DNA of 64,000 nucleotides from an uncultured Muribaculaceae bacterium (GTDB lineage: Bacteria > Bacteroidota > Bacteroidia > Bacteroidales > Muribaculaceae): positions 19,191-83,190 of the forward strand of contig CAJUQP010000005.1 in NCBI GenBank assembly GCA_910588245.1, in the 5' to 3' direction. Positions 12,801 through 27,800 of the stretch are shown piece by piece. The stretch's first letter is position 1, and each line of letters opens with the position of its first letter. The position numbers and the translations under genes were made by a program. The notes under the pieces were generated by a model. The model was not told the origin of the DNA. It saw nothing but the letters and a program-made list of their open reading frames with translations, and did no database searches.

Positions 12801-15800
12801 CTCATAGTCGCTCGCCCTACCTTCTCTTTTGAGGAATCCACCCGGATAGCGGCCTATGGAGGAATATTTCTCCTTATATTCTACCGTCAAGGGCATGAAA
12901 TCGACGCCCTCGTTGGCCTCCTGGGCCGAACATACGGTGGCCAGAAGCATGGTGTTGCCCATGCGTACCTCCACCGCTCCATCCGCCTGTTTGGCGAGTT
13001 TGCCCGTCTCGATAGTGATCTGACGGCCGTCGCCAAGCTCGATGGTCTTCTTAATTGGCTGTAACATAAATTTCTTTCTTGTTTTTTCTTCGCTGGGGTA
13101 AAATTTTCGCAAAGTTAACAAAAAATTCCCATAACCGCGCCAGATTCAACAACTTTTTTCTCCTTCCGTAGTCAGGCTGTCATCTTTTCCACCCTCCCGG
13201 AGCTGCTGATGCGACAGATGCCAGAGCTATGGGGCTGCCGGGTGTTTTGTAATTCAATTTTTTATCTTAACTTTGCATCATTATTCCGGATCACGGCTAT
13301 GCAGACCTACTTCCGCATGACTGAGTCCGGACGAGAATGAACTGACTTCAAATCGAATATGAACAGCGTTTTCAATAAAACCGGCGTCAGGCTGCTCGGC
13401 GGCTGCGCCTGCGTCCTGGCCGCGGCAGCCATGCTTTCGGCATGCGGCGAGCCTCAGTTTAAAATCAAAGGCGAGATTTATGGTGCCGACAATCAGCCAC
13501 TGGTGCTCGAGAAATCGGATTTTCACGGCCGTTGGGTGGCCATCGACTCCACGCGCACTTCCTCAGCGGGATCATTCTCCATCTCCCGCCCCGCCCCGGC
13601 GGCGCCGGAAATCTTCCGTCTTGCCCTCGGCGACAGATACATCTACCTTCCCGTTGACTCCGTCGAGACCGTGACCGTGACATCATCACTCAAAGACTAC
13701 GGCACGGAGTTCACACTCTCCGGATCTCCCAAGGCCGAGGCCATGGAGAGGTTTGAGAAAGAGGTGATCGCGCTCCCCTCCGATATCTCTCCTGATTCCC
13801 TGACATCGTTCAAGAGAAGCGTTTTCTCCAAATATATGCGCGACGCGCAGGGATCCATCGTCAGCTATTATATATTGACGAAGACCATCGGCGACAAGCC
13901 CCTCTTCGATCCGGATAGCGACGATTACAAGTATTTCGCGGCGGTAGCCACAGGTTTCAAGGAACTCCGCCCCGGAGATCCCCGCACTCTCCTGCTTGAG
14001 AAAACATCTATGGATGCCATAAAGAAACGTCACAGCCAGAGCGGGCTGCGCCGCCAGATCCAGGCCCAGGAGATCTCGGTGATCGACATTGACCTTCCCG
14101 ACGAGAACAATACCAACAGGAAGCTCTCCGACATCGTCGGTAAAGGGAAGCCAGTCATCGTGATGTTCACCCTCCTCACCCATCCCGATTCCCCTGCCAT
14201 AAACACGGAGCTCGCCAAGATACACAGCGCCGGGAACGCCGAGATCTATCAGGTGTCGCTCGATCCCGACCAATACTCCTGGCGCGATGCCGCACGCAAC
14301 CTTCCTTGGGTGACCGTCTTCGACGCCGCAGGCCAGTATTCCACCGCCGCCACAAGCTACAATGTAGGCAACATACCCACCTTCTTCATCTACGACCGGC
14401 AGGGTGAATTGAAAGCGCGGGCCGCCAACATCTCCGAGCTCCGCCGCGAGCTCTCTTCGCTCTGAGCACCCGTTTCTTACGCATGAACTGCCAGACCGGC
14501 ACAACAAATTCACGCATAGAATCATGAATTTATTCCATACAATCAGCAAGGCCATCATATCAGCAACGATGGCCTTCTCTTTTTCGACAGGTATAGCCGC
14601 CGACGACACACCGCGCCCGACAATAACACCTACCGGACGTGCTCTGATCGACGGGGGCGCCTACATCACTCCCTCCCACGACAGGGTGGCCGACGGAGCA
14701 GCAATACCCGAGGTGAGACTCGGGGCTAAACTGAAATACGAGAAATGGGAGGCCTCCATCGACGTATCCTACGCCTACTCGAAGATTGGCCTGCGCAACA
14801 TGTGGATACAATACAATATCGACCGGAGGAATGCCGTAAGGATAGGCAACTTCATCCATCAATACGGCCTGCAGTCTACATCATCATCCATGAAATGTAC
14901 AATGGAGCAACCCCTCGCCTCCTCTCTTTACACCCCGGGGTTGCAGCTCGGAGCCATGTTCACCCATTATGATCCACGTTGGTATGTGGCTGCGAGCGCG
15001 CACGTGGAGAGCAGCGCCCTGAAAGAGGTGATGAACGCCCCTCTCTTCAATCAGCAGGGATATGCCCTTCTGACCCGTATGGTATGGCGCCACGCACCCG
15101 CGGGGTCATCCTCGTTCCTGCATATAGGCCTCAGCGGCGGCTTCGCCACCCCTCAGCGGCGCGTGGAGGATGGTGAGGATATCCACGACGGGTTCACGAT
15201 GTCGGCCAATTTCCCGACAAAAGTGGCGCAGGTAAAGGCCATCGGTACAACAGTCGACCATTCGATGAACCTCTTCAAGTTCACTCCCGAGATCGTTGCG
15301 GCAGGCGGCCGTATCGCATTCGAGGGGCAATATTTCTTCCAGCAGATCAACCGCCGTGACGGGCTTAGGGCATATCGTACCCAGAGCGGCTACGCCACCC
15401 TCCGCACGCTCCTCACACGCAGCTCCTACGCCTATGTCTCGTCGACCGCGCAGATCTCGCGTCCTGCCCCCGGTTCGCTCGAGATGGTGGCCGACTACAA
15501 CTACTCCTCGCTCACCGACCGCAGGGCAGACATAGCCGGCGGAAGGGCAAACTCCATGTCGCTTACCCTCAACTATTACATCAATCCCTACATCACGGCC
15601 CGCATGAATTTCTTCCACACCCATAGCTGGGGAATGGATTCCGCTCCCGGCATGACGCTGAGCGGAATCCAGGCGAGGCTTATGGTGCTTTTCTGACAAT
15701 ATACAACCCTGATATCACACCAACACAATCACTATGAATATTGACTGGAAAGACGCGCTTCAGGCGCTCAAGGACAACGGCGAAGTGCCTGTCGACAACA

Positions 15801-18800
15801 CCCCTGATCCGGAACCCGTTCAACCCGACCGTCCCCGGCCCTTCAAAGGGGTCCTGACCGTGGCCATCGACAGGAAAGGACGGAAAGGGAAGACCGCCAC
15901 TATTATCGAAGGCTTCACCGCCGGCGAGGAGGAACTTCAGGAACTCGCCAGGACTATCAAGCAGAAACTCGGCGCCGGAGGATCAACACGCGACGGAGAG
16001 ATCCTGATACAGGGGGAGCGCCGTCAGGAAGTGGTCAACCTTCTCCAATCGCTCGGCTACAAGGCCCGCTGACAACGGTTTCCGCTGTCTCCTAAAGTCA
16101 TTGGCCGGCAATGCCGGCATACGCCTCACGCAACCAAAACCACAAAGGCATGCTACAGCTCCAACGCGCTTCCGCAGGATCGGGAAAGACCTACACCCTC
16201 GCGAAAAAATTCATCTGGTTTCTCATAGCGGTAAAGACCGGCTCCGGCCATTGGCGACTGCGGTCGGCCGCGGAGATCGCCGACGGACTCCCGCGCATCC
16301 TGGCCATAACATTCACCAACAAGGCCACAAACGAGATGAAACAGCGCATCGTGGAGAAACTCGCCGATCTGTCGCGGGCCGACGGATCGGCCACGCTCTC
16401 CCCGGCGGAGATCTCCGGCATAGCCTATCTGAAAGATTTCGCTGCCGACCTCGGCGCAGGCACCACCGACGTGGGGAAAGCCTGCCGCACGGCCCTTTCC
16501 GTGCTCCTTAACGAATATTCCGACCTGAAGGTATCCACCATCGATTCTTTCTTCCAGACCATTCTCCGCACTTTCGCCTACGAATCGAACCTCAACGACA
16601 CATATCAGGTGGAGATCGACTCCGACTTCATAGCGACGGCCGCCGTCGACTCCACTCTCGACGACATCAACTCCCTCCGCGGGGAGTCGATAGCTTCGTT
16701 CTGGATGAAAGAGCTGATAAGGGAGGAAGCCGACGCCGGCAAGACATCATGGAACATTTTCCAGAAATCCGAGCACAGCGACTCCCTGTACACCCGTTTG
16801 CGCCAGTCGATAAAGCGACTCGAAAACGAGGATTTCAAGGAGATCCGCAGTCTTCTCGACAATTATTTCGACACTCCCGACGGATCCGACCCTCTGATAA
16901 AGGGGTATGTGGAATGCCGCGACAAAATCGAACGCCCCTTGCGCGAGTCTCTCCTCGCCGCAAGGAAAGAGGCCGACAGCCTCATACGCTTATTCCGGCA
17001 ACAGGGACTCGACATCGCCGCCGACGGACACCGCTACCTTAAAGGCCACCTCGAAAAACTCCGGCGTCTCCGCTTCAACCAGACCGTCAAAACCGACATC
17101 TTCTCACCTCTGCGTCCGGGAATAAAAGACAGCATCCTGAAAAAAGGGACACAGTGCGCTGATCCGGATTCACTCACGCAATGCGCCGCAAGGATGTATG
17201 AGGCATATTCCACGTGGCTCGATCTGCGAGACCGCGCTGAATGGCGCCACTGGGCGCTATATGCCCCTCATATCCCTTATCTGGGTCTCATAGGCGAGGC
17301 GAGGCGCAAGATGCATGAGTTTCTCGACAACAACAACACCATACAGCTGGGAGAGACCAACTCGATGTTGCGCCGCATCATCGGCAAAGACGACGCCCCT
17401 TTCATATACGAACGACTCGGCACGAGCATAAATCATTACCTGATCGACGAATTCCAGGACACATCGCGCCTGCAGTGGGACAATCTCTATCCTCTGCTCG
17501 CAGAGAGCGAAAGCCGGGGGGAGGACAATCTCATAATCGGCGACGCGAAGCAGAGCATCTACCGATTCCGCAACGCCGACCCGTCGCTGATCACAGAAGC
17601 TGTGCCCCAGGCATTCCCCAGGCATACGGAAGCCGGCCTTTCGAGAGCTGACAACACCAACTGGCGATCCGACCGCACCATAGTGGAATTCAACAATTTC
17701 TTCTTCCATAATCTCGTGGCCGACATTCTTTCGCAAGCGTCGCTCGGCACGATCGACTTCACCGACCTCTATGGCAACGTGGCGCAGTATGCCAGCCACC
17801 GCGATCGTAAAGGATATGTGGAGATACGTTTCCTCGATCCGGCATCACTTCCTGAAGAGACTGATGGAGAGGCGGGGGGGAGAGAGAAGCTCCCGAAGGA
17901 GGAGAGGTTGCGTGCCGAGGCGCTGCGCCAGACAGGGCCGCTTGTGGAGGAGCTTCTCATGCGTGGATACCGCCAACGCGACATAGCGTTGCTTGTTGAC
18001 ACCAACGACCTCGGGAAGGAGGTGATCGCCGCTCTTGTCGACTACAATACCTCCCTTCCTCCTGGCGCGCGGCGCATAGAGTTCATAAGCGAGGAATCGC
18101 TCCTCGTGTCGTCGGCCGAGGCTGTGGGCATCATCGTAAGTGTGCTGTCGAAAATGGTGGAGGGCTCTGACATAAGGCGGCGTCGCAGACAGGATAAAAA
18201 AAATGACGGAGAGGACGGCGACATATGCCGTGCCGACTGGGCCAACATAAAATGCAATTTCAGCTTCTATGCGCTGCGCCATCCCGAGATGACTCCTGCC
18301 GAACAGATAAGGGGGTTTCTCGACGGCGACTCGCCGGCCGACGCCATCGGCGCCATGCTTTCCGGCATGCAGACCGTTGCTCTCCCGGCTCTTGTGGAGG
18401 CCATTACGGAGAATTTCGTTCCCGAAGGCCTCAGGAAAGACCAGGCTGTCTTCATATCGGCGTTCCAGGATATGGTGCTCGAATACACCGAGCGGTATGC
18501 CGCCGACATAGCGTCTTTCCTATACTGGTGGAAGACGAAAGGCACCGCGCGCTCCATATCCTCGCCTGAGGGGACAGATGCTGTCCAGATCACGACTGTC
18601 CACAAATCGAAAGGGCTCGAATTCAAATGCGTCATCCTCCCTTTCTCCGATTCCTCCTTCGTGCCGTCACAACGTAAGAAGGAATGGCGCTGGGTGGAGC
18701 CGGCGGAATGCATGGCGGGGCGCGGGCTTCCACCCGTACTTCCGGTGGAGACCACATCGGCCCTCGTGGGGACCGCCCACGAAAAGGAATGGATAAGATA

Positions 18801-21800
18801 TCATGATCTACACATGATGGACAGGCTCAACTCAGCCTATGTGGCATTCACTCGCGCTGTAAGCGAGCTATACATCTTCACCTCACTCCCGGAAAAGAGA
18901 GGATCCATGAAACTCGGAGGGTTGCTCCACACTGTATGCACCGACGCGACAATGCGTCTCGATATGACTCCCGACGCCATTGCCGACCTCATGCCTCCCC
19001 CTGAGCTCACGCGATATGACGAGACAGCAGGCATCCTCACCTTCGGGGCCAGACCGCAGGTGCCGACCGATGCGGATGCGACACCGACGCCGGAGGCGCA
19101 AGAGGGGGACGACACTGGATCCACACGCCACCGTGTCATCACCGAATATGGCGTGGACGGGAGCGCCTCCGTGCTCAGATACGTTGAAGGCGACGATGAT
19201 AAGGGGGAGACCCTTATGCCTGACGCGAGCGATACCGACCCGCGTTCGGAGGGAAACCTACTTCACGCCGTCATGGAGAGGGTACGCACAGCCGATGACC
19301 TGCCACGGGCAATAACGGCTATGAAAATGAAAGGGTTGATCACTGCCGCGCAGGCGCAGGAATGGAGCGACATGCTCGCCCGGGCCATCTCATCCGAACC
19401 CGTCAGCGGATGGTTCCATCCCTCCTGGCGGGTTCTGAACGAACGCACAATATTCTCCCGCAGAGGCAAGGATCCGCGCCCCGACCGTATAATGCTATCC
19501 CCCGACCGGCGCAAGGCTGTCATCGTCGACTATAAGTTCGGAGCCGTCCCGAACGACGACAGCCATCTACGCCAGGTGAGAGGATATATCGATGCCCTGA
19601 AAGAGGCCACCGGCATACATGACGTGTCAGGCTTCATCTGGTACGTGCGTCTCGGGCGTATCGTGACTGCCGGATAAATCCCCCGCGACCACTCCGGAAG
19701 CGATACGCCGGGAAGCACGGGGGCTAAAGAACTTGGCGGGGAATTTGGCGGATTCACCACAAATTATTAACTTTGCATCAGTAAACCAACATTTTTAAAC
19801 TTTGGACACAGACCCTTTACCATCTCCCTCACCTACCCTGACTCTTCTGATACTTCTTTCACAGGCAATAGAATTCACACCTCCACCCAGCTGGGCGACA
19901 TGGGCGTTTATCGTAACGATCGCCGCATGCTGTCTGGTGGTATCCGCTTTTGTATCCGGCAGTGAGATAGCCTACTTCGGTCTTACCCGCAGTGATATCG
20001 ACAGCCTCAGGGAAGACAGCGATCCCCGAAGCCGCAAGGCATGCGCCCTGTTGGCCGACAGCGAGCGCCTTCTGGCCACCATCCTGATATCAAACAACCT
20101 CGTCAACATCACAATGGTCGTGCTCCTCTCTTTCGCCTTCAGCCAAGTGCTGAAGTTCAACAGCGCCGTGCTCGACTTCCTGCTGCAGACCGTACTGCTG
20201 ACATTCCTGCTTCTCCTCTTCGGAGAGATCTTCCCGAAGCTCGTAGCCCGCGGAAGGACTATGAAATGGGTGAAATGGGCATCCGGCCCCCTCTCTTTAC
20301 TTTACGCCCTCACTACCCCCCTCGCGAAGTTCATGGTGCGCTCCACAAGCCTCGTCAACCGGGTGGTTACGAAAAAAGAGGAGAACATATCGACCGATGA
20401 ACTTGAGAAAGCCCTTCAGATCTCCGACATAAAGGAGGGAGAGGACAAGGAGATGCTCGAGGGAATCCTGACATTCGGCGAGAAAGAGGTGTGCGACATC
20501 ATGATATCACGTGTCGACATCACCGCCATCGAATACCACGACACATGGAGCGAGGCGATGGACGTGATCCTCAAATCAGGATTCTCCCGCATTCCGGTCT
20601 ACGATACGTCGCAAGACACAATCCGTGGCATCCTCTACTCGAAAGACCTTCTCCCTTACATCGGGAAACAGAGCGACTCTTTCCGTTGGCAGGCACTCCT
20701 CCGCGAGCCTTATTTTGTGCCGGAGTCGCGCATGATCGACGACCTGCTGGAGGACTTCCGCAAGAAGAAGATACACATAGCCATAGTTGTCGACGAATAC
20801 GGAGGCACACAGGGTATGGTGACCCTCGAGGACATCATCGAGGAGATTGTCGGCGAGATCGACGATGAATATGACGAGCAGACCTCCTTCTACAAGAAAC
20901 TTAACGGCAACACCTGGATCTTCGATGCCAAGGTGCCTCTCGGTGATTTCTGCCACGCCCTCGGCATTGAGGAGGAGAGCCTCGGCGACACCGGCGAGGC
21001 GGAGACTCTCGCCGGACTCCTTCTGGAAATAAAGGGTGACTTCCCGACCATGAACGAGACCCTTGAGAGAGGTGGCCTGCGCTTCCAGGTTGTTAAGAAA
21101 GAACGCCACCGCATCACCAAGGTCAAGGTGACCACAGAACCGGAGAACACCATCGCTGAAAGTTAAGAAGTTGCTTATGGAGACTGAATTCATTTATTGG
21201 CCGCATCCCACTCCCGTCGGCATACGTGTGGAGGAGGTATCAGGTATGGAGACGAAATCGGGGCGTATATGGATAGAGATGGCCCGGCAGATTTACGCGG
21301 AGAACGGACGCGATTCCTATCGCGATATAGGCCACTTCCCCAACGGCGCCCCCTTCATTTTCGGGAGTGCCGCGCGAATCTCCATGACGCATGCCGACCA
21401 TCTGCTGGCCGTGGCAACATTGCCGAAGACTCCGGAGGCCGATCTCTCTGCTTTCGCTCCCCGCACCGCCCTTGGTATAGACGCCGAACGCCTCGACCGC
21501 GCGCAGGTGCTGAAAATAAGGGAGCGGTTTCTATCGCCTGAGGAACTTGAACTGGTGGATGCCGAAAGTCTTGAAAAAAACATCATAGCATGGACAGCAA
21601 AGGAGGCACTCTACAAGGCTGCCATGACCGACGGTCTCGATTTCCGCACGGAGATCACCCTCCACTCGCTTCCCGCCATCGACAGGAAGATGAATCTCCC
21701 CGACGCACCTGCGCCTGTGATCGGGAAAGGCTCACTGACTGTGCGCGCAGGTGAGGAGTCGGAGGTGTATGATATGGAACTCTACAGCTATGAATCGGAG

Positions 21801-24800
21801 GGGCATTGCGTCACTATCGCCTATTCTCCGAAATGCGCGAAATTCAGTGGCAAGAAATAGTCAGTGATTTCCGGTTCGTAAAGATACATAGAGCGGCCCC
21901 CGTGGAGAAATTCCACGGGGGCCGCTGCCGTCTGGTCCATCCTCCCCTTTTGTCTTGCCGGGATATCGGCACCTGAAGGGAGGGAAAGTTGCAAGTCAGT
22001 GGCCGGTCAGCCGAAAATGCTGCGCAGCTGGAGGCAGACCACGGTCAGGCCGAGGGCATAGAGCACGATAAGGCCCAGTGGGAAGCGACCTGTCTCCACA
22101 GGTTGATTTGTTCGTTTCATAATTCTGTTTTTTAGATGAATGTTTTTCGCTGTTCTGGCGACAGCCGCCGAAGTCTCTCCTTCAACGACACCGCAAAGTT
22201 AGCACTCCACCCCTGCCAAAAACCTACAGCCATCAGTTAATAGATGTTAACTTTTGCCTCCAAATATCATCGATTAAGAGAAGATCACAGCAAATACGCC
22301 AACAGCAAAGCTTCCCATGTCGCTTCATGCATATCGTTTACCTCCATTAGGAGTCGTATAAATAGCCTCTAATCACCAAGTCATATCTATGGCAGGAAGA
22401 AAATAAAAAAGGGTCATGAAACCGACATATCTGTTACAGACATCCCGGATTTCATGACCCTCTATTCTTGGCCTTTATTCGGAGTCGGCCTACCGACTCC
22501 GAGAGCCATCCGCGGAAGTGCTGCCTGATAGTTATGACAGCGAACAGCCTTTTTCAATTAGTAATTAGCAGTAAGTAATTGGCAATTTAGTTATTAGCTA
22601 TCTAATTTTCAATATGTTGATTAAGTGAAAACCTCCAACTTAATTATAATGTCATCGTAATGACTTATAACATCTTATAAGGGACTTATGAAAATCTTAT
22701 AAGTTTTTAGTTATTACGGCATTTGATTGACCGGGGACGGACTTCCGGAGGCCTCGTACAGTCAGTGCTAATACTAATTGTCATGCGCGGGACCTTGATG
22801 AAGCGACCGGAAGCAGCGAAGCTGCAATTTTGAATTTGGAATGTTGAATTTTGAATTAGTTGCAGGTTAAGCAATTAACTCATATTCTAATTCGCAATTT
22901 CTAATTGTTCATTAAAGCTTGGCTGCCCGTCGTGGGGCATCACTGCCAACAAAAGCTTGCGGTTTGTCTGGGTGTGGGTGCAGACAGACTGTTCGCTTTT
23001 GCTTCGGTCTCGCCGGATGGCTTCCGTCAGAGGATGCGCATGGCGCAAAGGATTAAGAGTCAAGGGTGAAGAGTGAAGGGGACGGGGGACCGAGGCTTAC
23101 AGCCTCGACACGGCAGTGCCATCCGGCGGGCAGGCTCATGCTGACCGTTTGCGATTCTCCTCGCTTTGCTCTGAGCATACGGCTCGGAGCATATTTGACT
23201 GCGGGGCTGGCAGAACCGCGGCATTCGGCCGCGGCACACGAGGCCCGGCAACGCCGGGCTGAGGGAGATTTTCCTCTGACGGGGGTTGCAGAATGTCAAT
23301 GTTCTCGTAATGATGGCTTCTCAGGGCCATCATGGCGGCATTCGCCTTCGGATCTTTTCGTGCTGTGCCGGATCGGGGATGAGACAGTAGCCATTGCTGG
23401 CGGTGGGCTGAGGTGACGCCGGTGGGGACAAACGGACGCGGCCAACTTGGTAGGATGTTCTGTGCGCCGGGGTACAGTGGTCGCGAGCGGCCTTAGGCTG
23501 CGGGAGCGGGATGCTTCCGGAGGTGCCATATGCTTCCGGGCCATGAGGATCCTTCCGGAGGGGGATCCAGGCTGTACAACAATTTAATACCTCAACCCAT
23601 CGTGTCCTGTCTCGTCGGCGGTCCATCGGTGATGTTTCCTTCAGACGCCGGACTGAGTTATTCGTTAGTTTTTTAGTCGTTAGTCCATTAGATGAGAACC
23701 AAAAAATCTAAAGCTGCCGACCCTTTTGGGGAGGGCGTCCGGACCGTGAGCGGAATGCCGGGGAAAGACTCTTCTTTCCTGTTTCCGAGGACAAAGTTAA
23801 TACGGGATTTGACGAGAGAATTTTTATTCTGCAACTTTTCGTTTTCCTGTTGTCAGTTTTCTTTAGTTGGTTCTTGAATCATTAGATTTTTAGCCGTTAG
23901 CTTATCGTTCTTCATTTACCTGGCTACGGACCAGCCGGTGATGGTGCGGGTCGAGGTTGAGAAGTTGACGCCGATGCTGACGGTCTCGCGGCCTTCGGCA
24001 GCGAAGGGAAGAGCGTAGTGGCGCTCCTCGATCTGACGCAATGCCTCTTCCGGCGACCGGTCAAGTTTCAATTCGATGATGTAGAGGTAGCGCGCCGTGC
24101 GCACGAAAAGGTCTATGGGCCCCTCCGACGTGCAGTATTCAGTCTCAACGTGCATTCCAAGGAGGATCATCAGCATCAGGAGCGCATTGTGCAGGTTCTT
24201 CTCGCAGTCCATCTCCATGCGGTAGGATACCGACGAGAACATGCTCTGAAGCCGACGCATGAAACTGTCAACATCGCCTCCGTCAAGTTCTTCGACAAAC
24301 TCCCCGATGAAGAACTCCGTGTCCCCTCTCGGCACATTGGCATAGCGGGGAAGCAGATAACCCAGGAAACCATCCTTCACCTCGCCGTTGGGAAGACCAA
24401 GCGTATAGATGTTGTTGCGGTATGATTTTATGGTAAGATAGCCCGTTTGATAGAGCAGCGCCTCAGGATTCGGGCTGTCGAAGTCGAGCCCCTCAAGCAT
24501 ACTTTGGCTGCACCTGGCCTCGAAAAGCGACTTAAGGTCTGTGTCGAAGCGCTTCAGCTGATGCTCGAGAAGCGTCATCCCTCCCGACCCGATCCAGAAG
24601 TTGCCGAATTCCTTGCGGTCCATCACGTTCAGGAGGGAATAGGGATTGTAGATGTCGGGACATCTTCGGGAGAAATGATAGCCGTCGTAGCGCCTCTTCA
24701 GCTCCTCGTGGATCTCCTCCGCGCTGACACCCTCAATCCCTGCCATCATCTCCATCCCATCCCGGAAGTAATCGCAGAGCTCCTGCTCCGTTATGCCGCA

Positions 24801-27800
24801 GATAGCTGAGAACTCCGGCAGGAAACTGATGTCCATTATGTTGTTCAGTCCTGAGAACACCGACAGATGCGCGAACCGGCTCACACCGGTCAGGAAAACC
24901 ATCCGGATATACTGCGCGCTGCTCTTGAAGTTGGAGTAGACCGCAGTCAGCTGCTCCCTCATTCTCACGAACCTTTCGCTGTCATGGAGATTGTTGACCA
25001 ATGCCTTGTCATACTCATCAACAAGAATGATGACGTGTTTCCCGGTCTTCTCATAGGCGATACGGATTATGTTCTCAAATCTTACCGAAATACTGTCCGT
25101 ATACGGTCTTATGTCATATAAATCCTCCCAAATCCTCAGCTTGTTCTCAATCACCTGGGCAAGTGCTTCATCTGTGGCATATGACTCCGTATTAAGGTCG
25201 AGATATAGCACGGGATACGGTTCCCAGTCCCATTCCATCGTGTCGGCATAAAGCCCCTTGAAAAGCTCGCGCCGACCCTCGAAGAAGCAGCGCATCATCG
25301 ACAGGAAAAGACTCTTTCCGAAACGGCGCGGACGTCCGAGGAAGAAATACTTTCCTCCCTTGTCGAGAAGTTTCTCGACATACTCAGTCTTGTCGACATA
25401 CAGGGCGCCCCGTTCCCTCAATGCCACAAACGACTGCTCGCCCACCGGATAGATTACCTTCTTTCCCATATCTTCTGAATTTTCTCCAAAGATACAACAA
25501 ATTACTCACATCTACAAATCACACATCAAAGCAATGCAATGCCATATTTTTCATATTGAGAGGCGGGGAGAAAATACAACGGCGCGCCACGGAAATAACC
25601 GTGACACGCCGTCTATCAACTATACTATTAACTACTATCAGTCGTTGTTGCCACCGCCGAAGATGCGGAGCATGAAGAGGAAGAGGTTGATGAAATCAAG
25701 ATAGAGGTTCATCGCTCCCATCGTGGCGAACTTGTCGGCGAGCTCAGGCTCGTAGTTGCCGGCAGCCATGCGCTTCACCTGCTGGGTATCCCAGGCTGTG
25801 AGACCAACAAACAGAAGCACACCCACGATCGATATGATCCATTCCATAGTGCTGCTCTTCAGGAATATGTTGACGATCATAGCGATAATCAGGCCTATGA
25901 GGGCCATTATGAGATAGGTGCCCATGCGGGAAAGGTCGGACTTTGTGAAATAGCCGTAGACCGACATCGCGCCGAAGGTTCCGGCAGTGATGAAGAAGGT
26001 ATAGACTATTGTGCCGAGCTTATAGACAAGAAAGATCGGGGCGATCCACACACCCATCATCGCAGAGAAAAGCACGAAGAGACCGAACACGGCCGCTGTG
26101 GACATTTTCATCATGCGGGCAGGCATTATCCAGGCCATGGCGAACATGGCGATGGGAATTCCCCACATCAGGATCTTGTTGCCGAAGAAGAGATTGAGGG
26201 CGGCGGGACTCGAGGCCACACCGAGAGCGCAGAACGCCGACACGAGAAGGCCGATGAACATGCGGACATAGACCCTCTTGAGGATAGAGTTGGTCTGGGT
26301 GACGGAAACGCTCCTGCCATAATAGGGAGGAGGAGTCATGTTGTAGTTTTTGTATTCCATATATTACTGGTTTGTTTTACGTTTTTAAATATCCGGCTTC
26401 GCAGGCGCCTCACAAGCATGCCTGCGCTATAATAGACAACAAATATCGCGCCAGGTTTATCGTGGCAACACCCACTGATTTTCTCCTGATCAGCTTCAAA
26501 AGTAGCCGGGAAGTCACAAAAAAGACGTCACATGCGCTCCGGCATCTCCATGCCGAGAAGCCCTACGCCGGTCTTGAGTGTACGTGCCACCACCGCCGAG
26601 AGCAACAGACGCAGCGAACGCACCGAGGCGTCTTCCTCACGTAGGATGGAGTAGTCGTGGTAGAACTGGTTGTATTCCTTGGCCAGATCATAGCAGTAGT
26701 TTGCGATGAGGGCCGGGGAATAGGTGCGGCCGGCCTCGGCAACGACTCCGGGGAAATCGGCCACCTTCTGGATGAGAGTCGACTCCTTCTCGTTGGGCAC
26801 CGCGTCGGGGGTAGCCGACATATCGATACCGCCGGCCTTACGTATCACAGACTGTATGCGCGCGTAGGTGTACTGCAGGAAAGGCCCGGTGTTGCCATTG
26901 AAGTCGATCGATTCCTTCGGATTGAAGAGCATATTCTTCTTAGGATCCACCTTAAGCAGGAAATATTTCAGCGCACCCAGACCCACCATGCGGGCCACCT
27001 CGGCGGCTTCCTCCGCAGGCATGTCGGAGAATCTGTCGGCCGACATCTCGCGGGCGTCATCCACCATCTTGTCGAGGAGATCGTCAGCGTCGACCACAGT
27101 TCCCTCCCTTGATTTCATCTTCCCCTCGGGAAGCTCAACCATGCCGTAGGAGAAATGTGTAAGATCCTTGCCCCACTTGAATCCAAGCCTGTCAAGGAGG
27201 AGGGAGAGCACCTGGAAATGATAGTTCTGCTCATTGCCGACCACATATATCATCTTGTCGATCGGGTAGTCCTGATAGCGCAGCTTGGCAGTGCCGATGT
27301 CCTGCGTCATATAGACGGAGGTGCCGTCGGCACGGAGCAGCAGCTTGTGATCGAGGCCGTCGCCGGTAAGGTCCGCCCATACGGAGCCATCCTCCTTGCG
27401 ATACATTATACCCTTCTCTATGCCGCCGAGCACAAGATCCTTTCCCTCGAGATATGTGTCGCTCTCATAATATATCTTGTCGAAATCCACACCAAGACGG
27501 CGGTAGGTCTCGTCGAATCCCTTGTAGACCCATCCGTTCATCGTCTTCCACAGCTCCCTGACCTCCGGATCGCCGGCTTCCCACTTGCGGAGCATCTCAC
27601 GAGCCTCGAGCATTAGAGGAGCCTCAGCCTTTGCCTGATCTTCCGTCATACCCTTCTCCATGAGTTCCTTCACCTCCTGACGGTAGTGCTTGTCGAAAGC
27701 CACATAGAAATCGCCTATCAGATGATCGCCCTTCTTGCCCGTCGACTCGGGAGTGGCGCCGTCGCCCCATTTCTGCCAAGCGAGCATCGACTTGCAGATA